Assembly: GCA_034521445.1 (NCBI GenBank)
Contig: JAXHMM010000006.1
Span: 434,001 to 498,000 of the forward strand
Length of the DNA: 64,000 bases
DNA from: Balneolaceae bacterium
GTDB taxonomy: Bacteria; Bacteroidota; Rhodothermia; Balneolales; Balneolaceae
Reading direction: 5' to 3'
Part shown: positions 29,060-39,126 of the stretch, one piece after another
How the letters are laid out: each line of letters starts with the position of its first letter
Numbering within the stretch: the stretch's first letter is position 1
Position numbers and translations under genes: made by a program
Notes under the pieces: model-generated
What the model was told of the DNA's origin: nothing
The model's database searches: none
What the model saw: only the letters and a program-made list of their open reading frames with translations

Positions 29060-29328
29060 AGAGGCAAAAGAGAGCCTTCCCGGAACTCTTCGGCCCCGAT
29101 ACCGTGTAAAACAGTCAAACGAATTCCCGCTTTTCTTCGTTAATGGGGAGAAATCAAGGGGTTAACACGCCGTTAACGAACATTAAATCGTTCTTAAATA
29201 CCGAGAAAAGGACGTTTTTTGAATATCTTGAGCTTGAGAACCGAGACAAGCCGTACCCGTAGAAGGTACGAAATCACCCATACACAAGCCGCTAGGTAGA
29301 TTTTTTCTTCCGAACCAATTCTTCCTGC
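29060..29328. other. Leader region of mltF
   Basis: 269 bases without a gene. It holds the paired element GTTAAC-N5-GTTAAC (29161-29176), a TTG/TATCTT-like promoter around 29205-29230, and a short hairpin CGTACC-N7-GGTACG (29252-29270) in the 5' leader of the transglycosylase gene. No known riboswitch was recognised. Confidence 0.4.
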
Positions 29329-30858
29329 ATGCACACGCTTGCAAACCGGTTGTCAACAGGTCTACTCTCCCTCCTCCTGCTGACGGCGGCCCTCATGTTC
29401 CCGGGCTGCGGATTTCAGGATCAGGAGCAGCCTTCCGAAGGCCGTTTGAACGTGATGTTCCCCGATCCCCAGGTGGATCGCGACTGGGCCGACATCAAGG
29501 AAAGCGGGGTGCTGCGCATGATCACCCGCTACAGCTCCAACACCTATTTTCTGCACCAGGGCGTAGAGTGGGGCTTTGAATACGAGCTCGTCCGCGAGTT
29601 TGCCCATACGCACGACCTGGCCCTGGAAGTGGTGATCGTGGGACCGGGTGAGAATCCCTACGACCTGCTGAATACCGGGCAGGGCGACCTGATCGCCGGT
29701 CACTATACGGTGACCCCGGAGCGCCGCAACTACGTGCAGTTCACCCGCCCCTATAATATCGTCAACCAGCTGCTGGTCTATTCCGACCGGCTTTCGTCAA
29801 AGCCCTCATCCGTGGAGGAGCTGGCCGCCTCGGACATCCCGGTTACCATCAAGCGCAACAGCTCCTACTTTTCACGACTGCAGGAGCTTCGCAACGACGG
29901 CCGTGAGGTCAGCCTCCAGATGGTGCCCGGGGAGAAAGATACCGAATCCCTGCTCTTTGACGTCTCCCGGGGCACCTACCTGGCCACGGTGGCCGATAAC
30001 AATATTTTTCAGGCCACCAGCCGCTATATGCCCGGGCTGGTCAAGGGACCGACCATCGCACGCGACGACTCCGTGGCCTGGGCCATACGGAAAAACGCCC
30101 CGGACCTTGAGACACAGCTCAACCGCTTCCTGTACAAGCATTTTCGCCTGGGCGGGCCCGGCGAGCCGCCAAGCGCTCGGCCTTCCTGAACATTCTGCGG
30201 AAACGTTATTTCCAGGGCAACAGCCGCATCGCCGAGTACCACAACCCGGAATCGGCCGAATCCGGGTTCAGGCATTATCTCTCCATACGACGGGCTTATC
30301 CGGGAGGTGGCCGATTCGGCCGGCATCGACTGGCTGTGGATCGCCTCCATCATAGCCCAGGAAACCAAATTCAATCCCGACTCGGAAAGCTGGGCCGGGG
30401 CGGTGGGACTCATGCAGGTTATGCCGCGATTTTCGCAGGTTGAGGACCGTGAAATGCTCTACAACGAGGAGGTGAACCTGCGCGAGGGGGTGCGTATCAT
30501 CTCCGAGCACCTGGAGCACTACGCCTACATGGACAGCACCAACCAGTGGGCCTTCGCCCTGGCGACCTACAACGCCGGCATGGGGCACGTGGCCGACGCG
30601 CGCCGGCTGGCCATCGACCTCAACGAGAATCCCAACGAGTGGGAGAACGTGGAGGACGCATTCCTGAAGCTCATGCAGCGGAAGTACTACAAGGATGCGC
30701 GCTACGGTTTCAGCCGGGGCATCGAGACGGTACGATACGTGAAGGAGGTGATGAACCGCTATCGCACCTACGAGAGCATTCTCGCCATGGCCGACCATAA
30801 CCGGCAGGTGACCGAGGCGAGCATGGGAGGGGTTTTCAGCATGTTCGAAGAACCCTGA
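29329..30858 (+). CDS. mltF: MltF-type membrane-bound lytic transglycosylase (frameshifted)
   Basis: About 509 residues. Lipoprotein signal with FPGC, then a family-3 solute-binding domain (YSSNTYFLHQGVEWGFEYEL to about residue 280) and an SLT lytic transglycosylase domain with the catalytic Glu in AQETKFNPDSESWAGAVGLM and the later ALATYNAGMGHVADAR. Shifts near 30165 and 30285 lie in the linker between the two domains. It cleaves peptidoglycan with formation of anhydromuramic acid; the binding domain regulates activity in MltF. It ends 23 bases inside the convergent phosphatase gene. Confidence 0.92.
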
Positions 30859-32575
30859 CTACGATCAGGGTGACGTCGTCGTACTGGATATCCTCGGAAA
30901 AGCGGTTGACGTCGTCCACGACGGCCTGTATCAGATCCTCCGCTCCCTTGTCCCGATTGGCCTTGATGCAATCGTATAGGCGTTCTTCCCGTACTCCTCG
31001 TCCTGCGCCGGATTCATCGCCTCGGTGACACCGTCGGTGTAGAATACCAGCAGGTCGCCTTCCGACAATTCCACGCGGCCTTCATCGTAGGGCTGCATGG
31101 TGGGCATGGCTCCCAGGATGAGTCCCCCTTCCGTCAGTTCCTCCACCTCTTCGGAACCGCTGCGCAGCCAGACCGGTGAGTTGTGGCCGGCGTTTACGTA
31201 GCGCAGGCGCATGCTCGCCGGATCGATGGCGCCCCAGAAAAAAGTGATGAACTTATCGCTTGGAGTGTTGCTGTAGATGATGTCGTTGACCCGCCCGCTG
31301 GCCTCACTCAGGGTGATGTCCGCGGGCAGCAGCACGTGCAACATGGCCTGCAGGTTGGCCATCAGCAGGGCGGCGGGGATGCCCTTGCCGGTGACGTCAC
31401 CAATGGCAAAGAGAAGTTCTTCCCCGGCGTCTCAAGGATGTCGAAGTAGTCTCCGCCCACCTGGTAGGAGGAGATGTTGGTGGCGGCGATGTCGAGGGCG
31501 TCGCAGGAGGGTATGGGATCGGGCAGCAGGCCCTGCTGTATGCTCTTGGCGATGCCCACCTCCTCCTCGAGCCGCTCCTTCTCGATGCGTTCCTCCAGAA
31601 GGTAGGTCTTCTGTATGGAGAGGAGGGCCAGGTTGCCCAGGGAGCGGAGAAACTGGAAGTCGGACGGCTGGTAAGGTTCCTTGTTGGCTCGCCCTCCCAC
31701 GCCTACTATGGCCACCCTTTCGTTCTGGAATTGCAGTCCGATCACCGCGCGGATTTCATTGCGCTCCAGGAACGGGACCTTCTGCTGCAGTTCCTCGTCC
31801 ACTTCCAGACCTCTTCATCCAGGTCGTAGAGGATCTGCATCTCTTTTTGGGTGAGTTCTCCCTGGATGCCGCTGCTGGTCACCATGTTGCGCTCATCCTC
31901 GTATTCCAGCACGAAGAAGAACTTGCGAATCAGCATCTGTCCCAGCATGGCGAACTTGAAGACCCGGATGATCTCACCCCGGTCCACCATCATGTTGAAG
32001 TCCTTGCTCAGGTCGAACAGGGTGTTCAGTTCGTAGACTTTGCGGTCGAGCATACGGTTGATGCGCCGCAGCTCGGTAAACATGCGTGAATTGGCAATAG
32101 CCACCGAGGAGATGATGCAGAGGCTCTCCACAAATTCGGTCTCACGCTGGCTGAGTGGCTGGCGGTTGCCCTTTGACCCCAGGCAGAGGTAGCCCAGGTG
32201 GTTGTTGCTGGTGCGCAGGTTGAAAAAGGTGCAGTTCGGCTCCCCCTCGATCATCTCGGGTACCTGAAAACCGTCTTCGTGGGGACGGATCACGGACCGG
32301 GACTTCGCTTCTTCGTCCCAGCCAAGGTCCACCGTCACCTGCTCGCCGGGCGTGCCGCGCCCCTTGGCTTTGTGGACAACGTAGGTTTCGGCCCCGGGCT
32401 GGTAGATCATTACCATACCACGGGTCACCAGCAGTTTGCCCATGGTGATCAACAGCAGGTTGTTCAGCACGAAATCCATGTCGTGCGACTCGATGAGCAG
32501 GCGGGAGGTCTCCAGGAGGGTCCGCAGCTCAAAACGGGAATGCCGGTCGTCGTTCTGTGTAGAGGAGGGGTTCAC
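30836..32575 (-). CDS. RsbU-type PP2C phosphatase with GAF sensors (frameshifted)
   Basis: About 579 residues. Two GAF-like sensor regions (around FELRTLLETSRLLIESHDMD and LNTLFDLSKDFNMMVDRGE) precede a SpoIIE/PP2C domain with AKSIQQGLLPDP, NISSYQVGGDYFDI and RYVNAGHNSP, and GDLLVFYTDGVTEAMN. Shifts occur near 31800, 31430-31360 and 30985; restoring one G at 30985 gives an ending with EDIQYDDVTLIVVRVLRTC. It should dephosphorylate the anti-anti-sigma factor encoded two genes upstream. It starts 4 bases after the kinase gene, so the three form one operon. Confidence 0.88.
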
Positions 32576-32579
32576 CCGT

Positions 32580-33002
32580 TCATCGTTTTTTGGTCATCCG
32601 GATTTCGTTGATGCCCGACTTCTGGTTGTATTCTACATCGTCCATCAGTTTGCGGATGAGGTAGACGCCCACGCCGCCGCGCTTCTTCTCTTTTATTTTT
32701 TTTTGTACGTCGGGTTTGGAATAGTTGCGGGGGTCGAATGTGTTGCCGGTGTCCTTCAGGGAGATCCAGAACTCGCTGGTGTTGTAGCCCAGCTCGATGT
32801 CGACGGACATCCGTTCATCGTTCTTGTAGGCATGCTTGATAATGTTGGTGTAGGCTTCGTCAACCGCAAGGCGGATGTCCGCAACATCCTGCTTCTTGAA
32901 TCCGAAATCGGAAGCATGCCGGGCCACAAAATCACGCACCCGTGCCAGGTGCTCCGTTGAGGCCTTTACCGTGATGCTATGTTTGGTTATCCGGTCAGAC
33001 AA
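32580..33002 (-). CDS. RsbW-type anti-sigma factor serine kinase
   Basis: 140-residue HATPase_c protein of the SpoIIAB/RsbW type, with the N box DIRLAVDEAYTNIIKHAY, G1-like LKDTGNTFDP and glycine-rich KRGGVGVYLIRKLMDDVEY. It would bind and inhibit a sigma factor or another partner and phosphorylate the STAS protein encoded upstream, with which it overlaps by 8 bases. No sigma-B type factor is next to it, so the output is open. Confidence 0.92.
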   Translation of the reverse strand: MSDRITKHSITVKASTEHLARVRDFVARHASDFGFKKQDVADIRLAVDEAYTNIIKHAYKNDERMSVDIELGYNTSEFWISLKDTGNTFDPRNYSKPDVQKKIKEKKRGGVGVYLIRKLMDDVEYNQKSGINEIRMTKKR

Positions 33003-33372
33003 GGTCGGGCCCGCTTACGTTTACATCATTTTCGAACTTTTCTATAGCCTGTTCCTCGTCCTCCAGGATGTCGTAGAGGGTGGGGAAACCGAGCAGATCA
33101 AAAACGTTGTACACGTTTTCGTTCATGTTGGTCAGCTTGATATCTCCCCCCAGGCTGCGCACGTCTTCAATATAGGCCATGAACACACCCAGCCCTGCGC
33201 TGGCGATATAGTCGAGGTGCTTGCAGTTGACAATAATCTGGTGTTTGTCTCCGTCGATCAACGACTTGAGGGAATTTTCGAGCTGGGAGGCGGTATGCGC
33301 ATCAAGTTCCCCGCTTATCTCCAGGACGTCGAAAGTCTCTGTTTCCCGGTGGTTGATTTTAAAGTTCTTCAT
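32995..33372 (-). CDS. RsbV-type anti-sigma factor antagonist (STAS)
   Basis: 125 residues. STAS domain with the conserved phospho-serine segment LDYIASAGLGVFMAYIEDVR and the loop ISGELDAHTASQLENSLKSL. In the unphosphorylated state it would bind the RsbW-type kinase and free its target. A C-terminal acidic extension (DILEDEEQAIEKFENDV) is unusual. First gene of the partner-switching operon. Confidence 0.94.
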   Translation of the reverse strand: MKNFKINHRETETFDVLEISGELDAHTASQLENSLKSLIDGDKHQIIVNCKHLDYIASAGLGVFMAYIEDVRSLGGDIKLTNMNENVYNVFDLLGFPTLYDILEDEEQAIEKFENDVNVSGPDLV

Positions 33373-33567
33373 TGCTGCGGATTTGATGATGGTATGCGGT
33401 TCCTTGCTGTAAACAAGTCATAAACATAACAAAATTTGCGAACAAGGCACGCAAAAATGCCGTGGCTGAAGTTGTAAGGGCCGTTGATGTTACCCCGCTG
33501 ATGGTTCGGCCGGGGAGTGCCGGGCGGGGGAACGTATGGCCTACGGGAAGAGGGGGGGATAAGATTC

Positions 33568-33606
33568 AAAAAAAGAGGACCTCACACGTATCAGGTGTGA
33601 GGTCCT
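33568..33606 (-). terminator. Strong hairpin terminator
   Basis: A perfect 12-base stem (AGGACCTCACAC / GTGTGAGGTCCT) with a 7-base loop at 33576-33606 has an A run on its plus-strand left (33568-33574), which is a T run for minus-strand transcripts. It ends the hydrolase transcript coming from the right. The rest of 33373-33697 is A/T-rich with the leader of the rsbV-type gene and no other gene. Confidence 0.85.
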
Positions 33607-33697
33607 GACTATTCATCAAGAGAGACGCTACTTGAGCGCACTGAAAAGTACATAATTACCTAGGTATAAAACAAATAATTCAACAAATTAATGTTAT

Positions 33698-34655
33698 TTA
33701 ACATGTATATGGGCAGGAATCACAGCCTGGGCGTGCGGGAGGGGCTATCTGCCGGACGGCGACTCCATCGAGAAGGGGGCGCAGGAAATCGACGGTATCG
33801 CCGGTGAGGCGCTCCACCGCACCCGACAACAGTCCGCTGCAGATCACGTGGGTGCCCGCTTCGGGATAGGTCTCCAGTCGAAGCTGTCCGGCCGGAGTGC
33901 TCAGGCCCTCGGTCATCCGGCCGATGGCGGGTACGGATACCACCCGGTCATCCGGCCACCAGCCTGCAAAGAGGGGCTGGGTGACGCGGGACCAGCGCGC
34001 GGGCGTCATGGTGCGCTCCACCAGGGCGCCCAGGGCGAGCAGTCCCTGCAGGGCGTAGGTCGAGTGCCATCTTTCGCTCTCCCGGCCGGAGGATGTGCGG
34101 GAGTGCAGCAGGAAGCGCCGTCCCGGAATGCGGGCCATAAACCCGCGAATACGTCCGCTTTTCAGCAGGCGAGAGCGAAGCCCGTGAAAGTCAACGAGGG
34201 GGGCGTAGAGTACCAGGGCGCGTATGCTTTGGCGGTAGGCCTCCCGGCCCGCAAGCTCGAGGGCCAGGGTGGCGCCCGTGGAGGTACCCATAAGCACCAC
34301 CCTTTCACCAAGGCGCAGGCCAATTTCCAGGGCGATCTGAGCGGACTTCGTAAGGTCTTCGGCCTGAAGTCCGGCAAGGGGACGCTCCCGGTCCAGTCCG
34401 TGTTGCGTGAGCCTGCCCAGCAGCAGGTTGCAGCCCAGCCGGCGGGCCACACTCAGGTGAACGGGGTCGCCTTCGCGCGGGCTGGCCTTGAATCCATGAA
34501 GATAGACCCAGGCAGGTAGGGGTGCGTGTTTTCCCGGCGGGGGACCATACGATGCGGCTTCCGGCTCCCTCGCGGAGTCCTTCAACGGCATCTTCCCTGC
34601 GCTGAAGCCACTTCTCGACCGCTTCGGGGTCCCGGGGGATTTGTTCCACGCTCAT
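33698..34655 (-). CDS. Alpha/beta hydrolase (frameshifted)
   Basis: About 318 residues. Start MSVEQIPRDPEAVEKWLQRR at 34655; a shift near 34540 leads to LPAWVYLHGFKASPREGDPV. The nucleophile elbow is VLMGTSTGATLALELAG (G-T-S-T-G), and the catalytic Asp and His are probably in GWWPDDRVVSVPAIGR and YPEAGTHVICSGLL. No signal peptide, so a cytoplasmic esterase or lipase-like enzyme of unknown substrate. The C-terminus ends GCDSCPYTC, an odd cysteine-rich tail. Confidence 0.78.
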
Positions 34656-34769
34656 AGGCAAGGCGTTCGGGGAACAAGTTGAGGCCATTTGCGTAGGCCT
34701 GGATGGAGGCGTCAAAAGAACCGAACGCCCGCCGTCGGGCGGTACACGGGAATGGGATGTACGCCTGGC

Positions 34770-35271
34770 TCAGGAGTCCGTGCCGGACTGCATGTCCACG
34801 ATCCACGACTCCGCGCCGTGCTCGTCCATCAGGCGGGCCTTGAGGTTACGGGCCATCTGAAGGGTGGGTAGCCGGCCAAGTTGCACGCGGAACCAGATGT
34901 CGCCGGTGGCCTGCGTTGCCGTGACGAATCACGAAGGCGTCCTCGTACCCCCGTTCCCGCCATGTGGCGATCCGGGCCTGCGCCTTGTCCTGCGAACGCC
35001 AGGCCTCAACCTGGACGGACCAGCGTCCGTCCTCGGCGAATTGGACCATGTTGCGACGGCGCTCGCGCTCCCGGGCCGCAGCCAGGGAATCCTCCCGGGC
35101 CTGCTGGATGGAATCCTGGCGTACCTGCTCGAGGGAATCCTGGCGTACCTGCTCCAGGGAGTCCTGGCGCGCCTGTTCGCGCTGCCGGATCTCCTCTTCG
35201 CTGGGTCCGCAGGCGTTCATAAGGCCGATAAGTATGGCCGCGGTCACTAGATATATGCTTGCTTGTTTCAT
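34770..35271 (-). CDS. SPOR-domain lipoprotein (frameshifted)
   Basis: About 167 residues. Start MKQASIYLVTAAILIGLMN at 35271 with a lipobox-like MNAC. A charged repeat of eight residues (RQDSLEQV four times with variations) forms a coiled spacer, then a SPOR domain (WSVQVEAWRSQDKAQARIA) that binds peptidoglycan lacking side stems. One shift near 34930 moves the rest (GDIWFRVQLGRLPTLQMA, ending DMQSGTDS) to another frame. Such proteins often act at the division site. Confidence 0.8.
35086..35181 (-). repeat. Four tandem 24-base repeats within the SPOR gene
   Basis: Four consecutive 24-base units at 35086, 35110, 35134 and 35158 encode the octapeptide RQDSLEQV and variants. The middle two are nearly identical in DNA, so the number could vary by slippage. 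Confidence 0.85.
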
Positions 35272-35375
35272 ATGATGAAGTTGAATATCACGGTTTGTCA
35301 GCTGCCCTGTAGCATAGTTTACAAAAAAATGGGCAGTTGGGAAACGAAACCCCGAACATTGACCCACATATATCC

Positions 35376-35656
35376 ATGTCACTCTCTAGGCTTACTTCTT
35401 CTGCTGCTCATAGCGGCTATTTGCGGTGGAATCGGGCAGAGCATCGCCGGCTATTCGCTGGGTGGCTGCCTGGTATCCATCGTAGTCGGATTCATTCGGC
35501 GCCCTCATCGGCAAATGGATCGCCGCCGAACTCGGGTTGGCCATGATTCTGCCCGTCACGATCGAAGGCGAGGTCTTTCCCGTCATATGGTCCATCCTTG
35601 GCTCTGCCCTCTTTACGGTGGTGGTGGGCCTGCTGACCCGCGGCCGCCGCCGCTGA
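35376..35656 (+). CDS. GlsB/YeaQ-type small membrane protein (frameshifted)
   Basis: About 93 residues. After MSLS a shift near 35395 leads to LGLLLLLLIAAICGGIGQSI, then GYSLGGCLVSIVVGFI, another shift near 35500, and ALIGKWIAAELGL followed by a last membrane helix and the end VGLLTRGRRR. The glycine-rich three-helix pattern is that of the YeaQ/YmgE/GlsB family, small inner-membrane stress proteins of unknown mechanism. Confidence 0.6.
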
Positions 35657-35661
35657 GGCGC

Positions 35662-35681
35662 CCCCGGCACGCAAGCCGGGG
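35662..35681. terminator. GC-rich hairpin between convergent genes
   Basis: CCCCGGC, six-base loop, GCCGGGG, right after the YeaQ-type stop and near the end of the BNR-repeat gene. There is no T run on either side, so it is a weak terminator or an mRNA-end stabiliser. Confidence 0.45.
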
Positions 35682-35703
35682 ACGTGCGGGTATGGCCGGC
35701 CGG

Positions 35704-38700
35704 TCAATTGCCCCCATCCAGTCGGGCAGGCGCTCGGGCGTCCAAGGCGCGTCAAGCTGATCCATCTGCCGCTGCAGGGCGGGCATCTGGCTCTGCAGGA
35801 AGCACTCCACCCGGTCGTAGATGGGACCGAACTGGAAGGCCGCGATCTCATACTGGCGCTGCATGCTGCCGGTGGGCGTGCCCGGGTAGCTGTTGAACCC
35901 GTAGGTGATCGAGCCCATCCTTCCCGTCAGCGTGGGCTGCTCGTCCATGTCGAGATCCCCGCGGTAGGGATCCCGTACAGGGATGTCCGGATGGCCTGCA
36001 GGGAGTCTTCGGCAGTACGTATCTGGCTGAAGACCGGCGAGGTGGTGCGGTTCATCGCCTTGAGGGCTGCCTTGTAGTAGTTCAGCTTCTCCTGGGCGGA
36101 TGACATGGCGTTCTGCACGCCGCTGAGCGCCTTGCTCAGCTTGCTCACCTTCTGCTGGAATGCCACGCGTTCGGCCTGCTCCCGGTCGGAGAGCTCCGAT
36201 TCGTACAGGTACTCCACCTCAAAGGTCTTCGGGGCCTGCGATCTGTGTGAACTCCCCGTCCACGCTCTTGGAGATGGTGACCTGGTAGGTTCCGGGCATG
36301 ACCATGATGCCCGCGTCGGGATCGGCCATGGCACCGGCGTCGACCCGGGTCGGCCTGCGGTCATGTCGGTATATCGGAAATCCCAGTGCAGCTCATGCAT
36401 GCCCTTGCGTGCGGGCCGTCGCAGTTCACGCACCACGTTGCCGTCGGTGTCGGTGATGGTTGAAGAGGCAGGTCAGGGCTGAAGCTCTTCCTGTTCGGCC
36501 CTGTACTCTTCGTAGCTGGGATCGGTGAGCCGGCTCGCCCTCCTGGAATTTCTCCCGCTCCTCCTCCTCGCGCTGCTGCTCAAGGGTTTCGAATACTCTC
36601 CTTGAGATAGTAGCGGATGGTGGCGGCCACCGGCGGGTTGTCGGCGGTGAAAAAAGTCTCGCCCTGGAAGCCTTTCTGTCCCCCCAGGTTGCCCACGCGG
36701 CTGTACTCGACAAACATTTTGGCGTCGGCGATGTCGAAGATGTGGGCCTCTTTGTCAAGGGTTTCCCGGCTGAGCTCACGCAGCGGCGAGTAGTCGTCCA
36801 GGATGTAGAAGCTGCGTCCGAAGGTTCCCAGCACCACGTCGTCTTCCTGGTAGTGAATGGCTATGTCGCGTACGGCGGTGGTGGGCAGCCCGCTGCGGAT
36901 CTGCTCCCAGTGTTCGCCGCCGTCCAGGGTGTAGAAGACGCCGAATTCGGTGCCTGCAAAGAGGATGTCGGGGTCCTCGTGGTCTTCCGCCACGGCGTAG
37001 ACCGAGCCGCGCTCGGGCAGGTTGGCGGTGATGTCGGTCCAGCTCTTCCCGTAGTCGGTGCTCTTGAGCAGGTAGGGCGTGAAGTCGCCGTTCTTGTGGA
37101 TTGTTAAATGCGGCGTAGACCGTGCCCGCCTCGTGGTGGGAGGTTACCAGGTCGTTCACGTAGGTACGTTCCGGCACGGTGGGAAAGGAGCCGTATTCGG
37201 TCCAGTTCTCCCCTCCGTCCCTGGTTACATGCACCAGGCCGTCGTCGGTGCCGGCGTAGATCACGCCGGACTGCACGTGCGATTCGTCCATGGCCACAAT
37301 GTTGCCGTACTCGGAGGTGGAGGAGTTCTTGGCCACGGCGTCCATGGGCCAGACCCGTCCCATAACCTCCAGGCGGTTGCGGTCGATCTGGCGGGTGAGA
37401 TCGTCCGAGATGGCCTTCCAGCTGTTGCCGCGGTCGGTGCTGCGGAAGACCTTGTCGGCCGCAAAGTAGAGGGTGGCCGGATCGTGGGGAGATGACCAGC
37501 GGGGCGTCCCAGTTGTAGGTCAACTCCTTCTCGCCCTCGCGTGGCTGCGGCTGGATGCTCACCGAGCTCTTGGTCTCCATGTCGAAGCGCACCAGGTTGC
37601 CGTACTGGCTCTGGGCGTAGATGATGTTGGGATTCTCGGGGTCCGCGGCCGACTCAAAGCCGTCGCCTCCCCTCGTGATGTACCAGTCGGCGTTGGTGAT
37701 GCCGTTGGAGCTGGTGGTGCGGGAGGGTCCCCGATGCGAGTAGTTGTCCTGCGTGCCGCCCAGCACGTTGTAAAAGGGCTTGGCGCTGTCGACAGTCACT
37801 TTGTAGAACTGGGTGATGGGCAGGTTGGGGAAGAAGCGCCAGGTTTCGGCCTGGTCGTACGATTCGTACACCCCGCCGTCGTTTCCATTGAGCAGGTGGT
37901 CGGGGTTGTCGGGGTCGATCCAGAGGGCGTGGTTGTCAATGTGCTTGCTGTTTTCCCCGGTATTCTCCCACGTGAGTCCCCCGTCTTCGGTCTTCTGGCT
38001 GTAGGTGTCCATGGTATAGACGCGGTCCACGTCGTGCGGATCGGCTACGATTTCGTTGTAGTAGTTGCCGGAGGAGCTGTAGTCGCTTCGTTTCTCCCAG
38101 GAGGCGCCCGGTCGGTGGAGCGGTAAAAGCCCTCGGAACCATCGTCGCCTTCCACCACGGCGTAGAGCACGTCGGGATCGGCCGGCGAGATGTCCATGCC
38201 GATGCGCCCGACCCAGCGTCCCCCTATGCCGCTCATGGCCTTATCCCAGCTCTGTCCAGCGTCGGTGGACTTGTAGATGGCCGACTCGGGTCCCCCGCTG
38301 ATTTGGGTGAACACGTGGCGCCGGCGCTGGTGGGCGGTGGCGTAGACGATATCAGGATTGCGGGGATCCAGGTGCAGCCTCGTTGATCCCGGTGTGCTCG
38401 CTGATGGTCAGCACGGCCTCCCGGTTCTCGCCCCCGTCGGTGGTCTTGTAGAGTCCCCGGTCGCCGCCGGCGCTCCAGAGGGGACCGTAGGCGGCCACAT
38501 AGACCACGTCGCTGTCGCGGGGATCCACGGCGATCATGCCTATATGTTCGGAGTTTTTCAGTCCCATATGCTCAAAGGACTTGCCCCCGTCCACCGATTT
38601 GTAAACCCCGTCGCCGTCGGAGACGCTACGCTGGTTGTTGTTCTCGCCGGTGCCCACCCAGAGTACGTTGTGGTTGTTGGGGTCCAGGGTGAGGCATCCG

Positions 38701-39026
38701 ATGGAATAGGAACCGTAGTTGTCAAAAATGGGCTCGAAGGTGGTGCCGCCGTTGGTGGTTTTCCAGATATTGCCGGCGGACACGCCCACATAGAATTCGC
38801 TGTGGTCGTCGGGGTTGACCGCGAAGTCGGAAATCCGGCCGGCGGTCAGCGCGGGACCAATGCTGCGGAACGAGAGTGCGCCCGGCGCGATCTCGTAGCG
38901 CGGGTCCTGGTTTTGCTCATCCTGTGCGTCGGTGATTCCGGCGAAGGCGAGCAGAAGACAGAGAGCGAGGGAGAGAGTGCGGGTAATGGTGGGAAGAGAA
39001 CTGGTGTTAATGTTAGCGTGCCGCAT
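35704..39026 (-). CDS. Secreted BNR/VPS10-like repeat protein (frameshifted)
   Basis: About 1100 residues with signal peptide (LSLALCLLLAFAGITDAQD). The N-terminal two thirds is a beta-propeller of BNR/sortilin type, seen in repeated units such as VGVSAGNIWKTTNGGTTFEP, GVYKSVDGGKSFEHMGL and GLYKTTDGGE; the C-terminal part is helical (VAFQQKVSKLSKALSGVQN). At least six shifts interrupt it. The minus frame stays open to 35613, but that end reads low-complexity residues through a hairpin. The TGA at 35704-35706, one frame away, is a better end. The family is common in Bacteroidetes-like bacteria; substrate unknown. Confidence 0.78.
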
Positions 39027-39126
39027 ACTGGAGCGGATCCTTGTCGTAGACCGTTGATTACCCGTAAAGTAGGGGAGAAATGGAATAAATCAAGTCGATA
39101 ACGGGATTCGCAGGCAGTCCCCGTGC

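Noticed and set aside
29221-29328. Possible riboswitch before mltF
   Set aside because: Compared from memory with c-di-GMP and c-di-AMP consensus; key conserved bases are missing.
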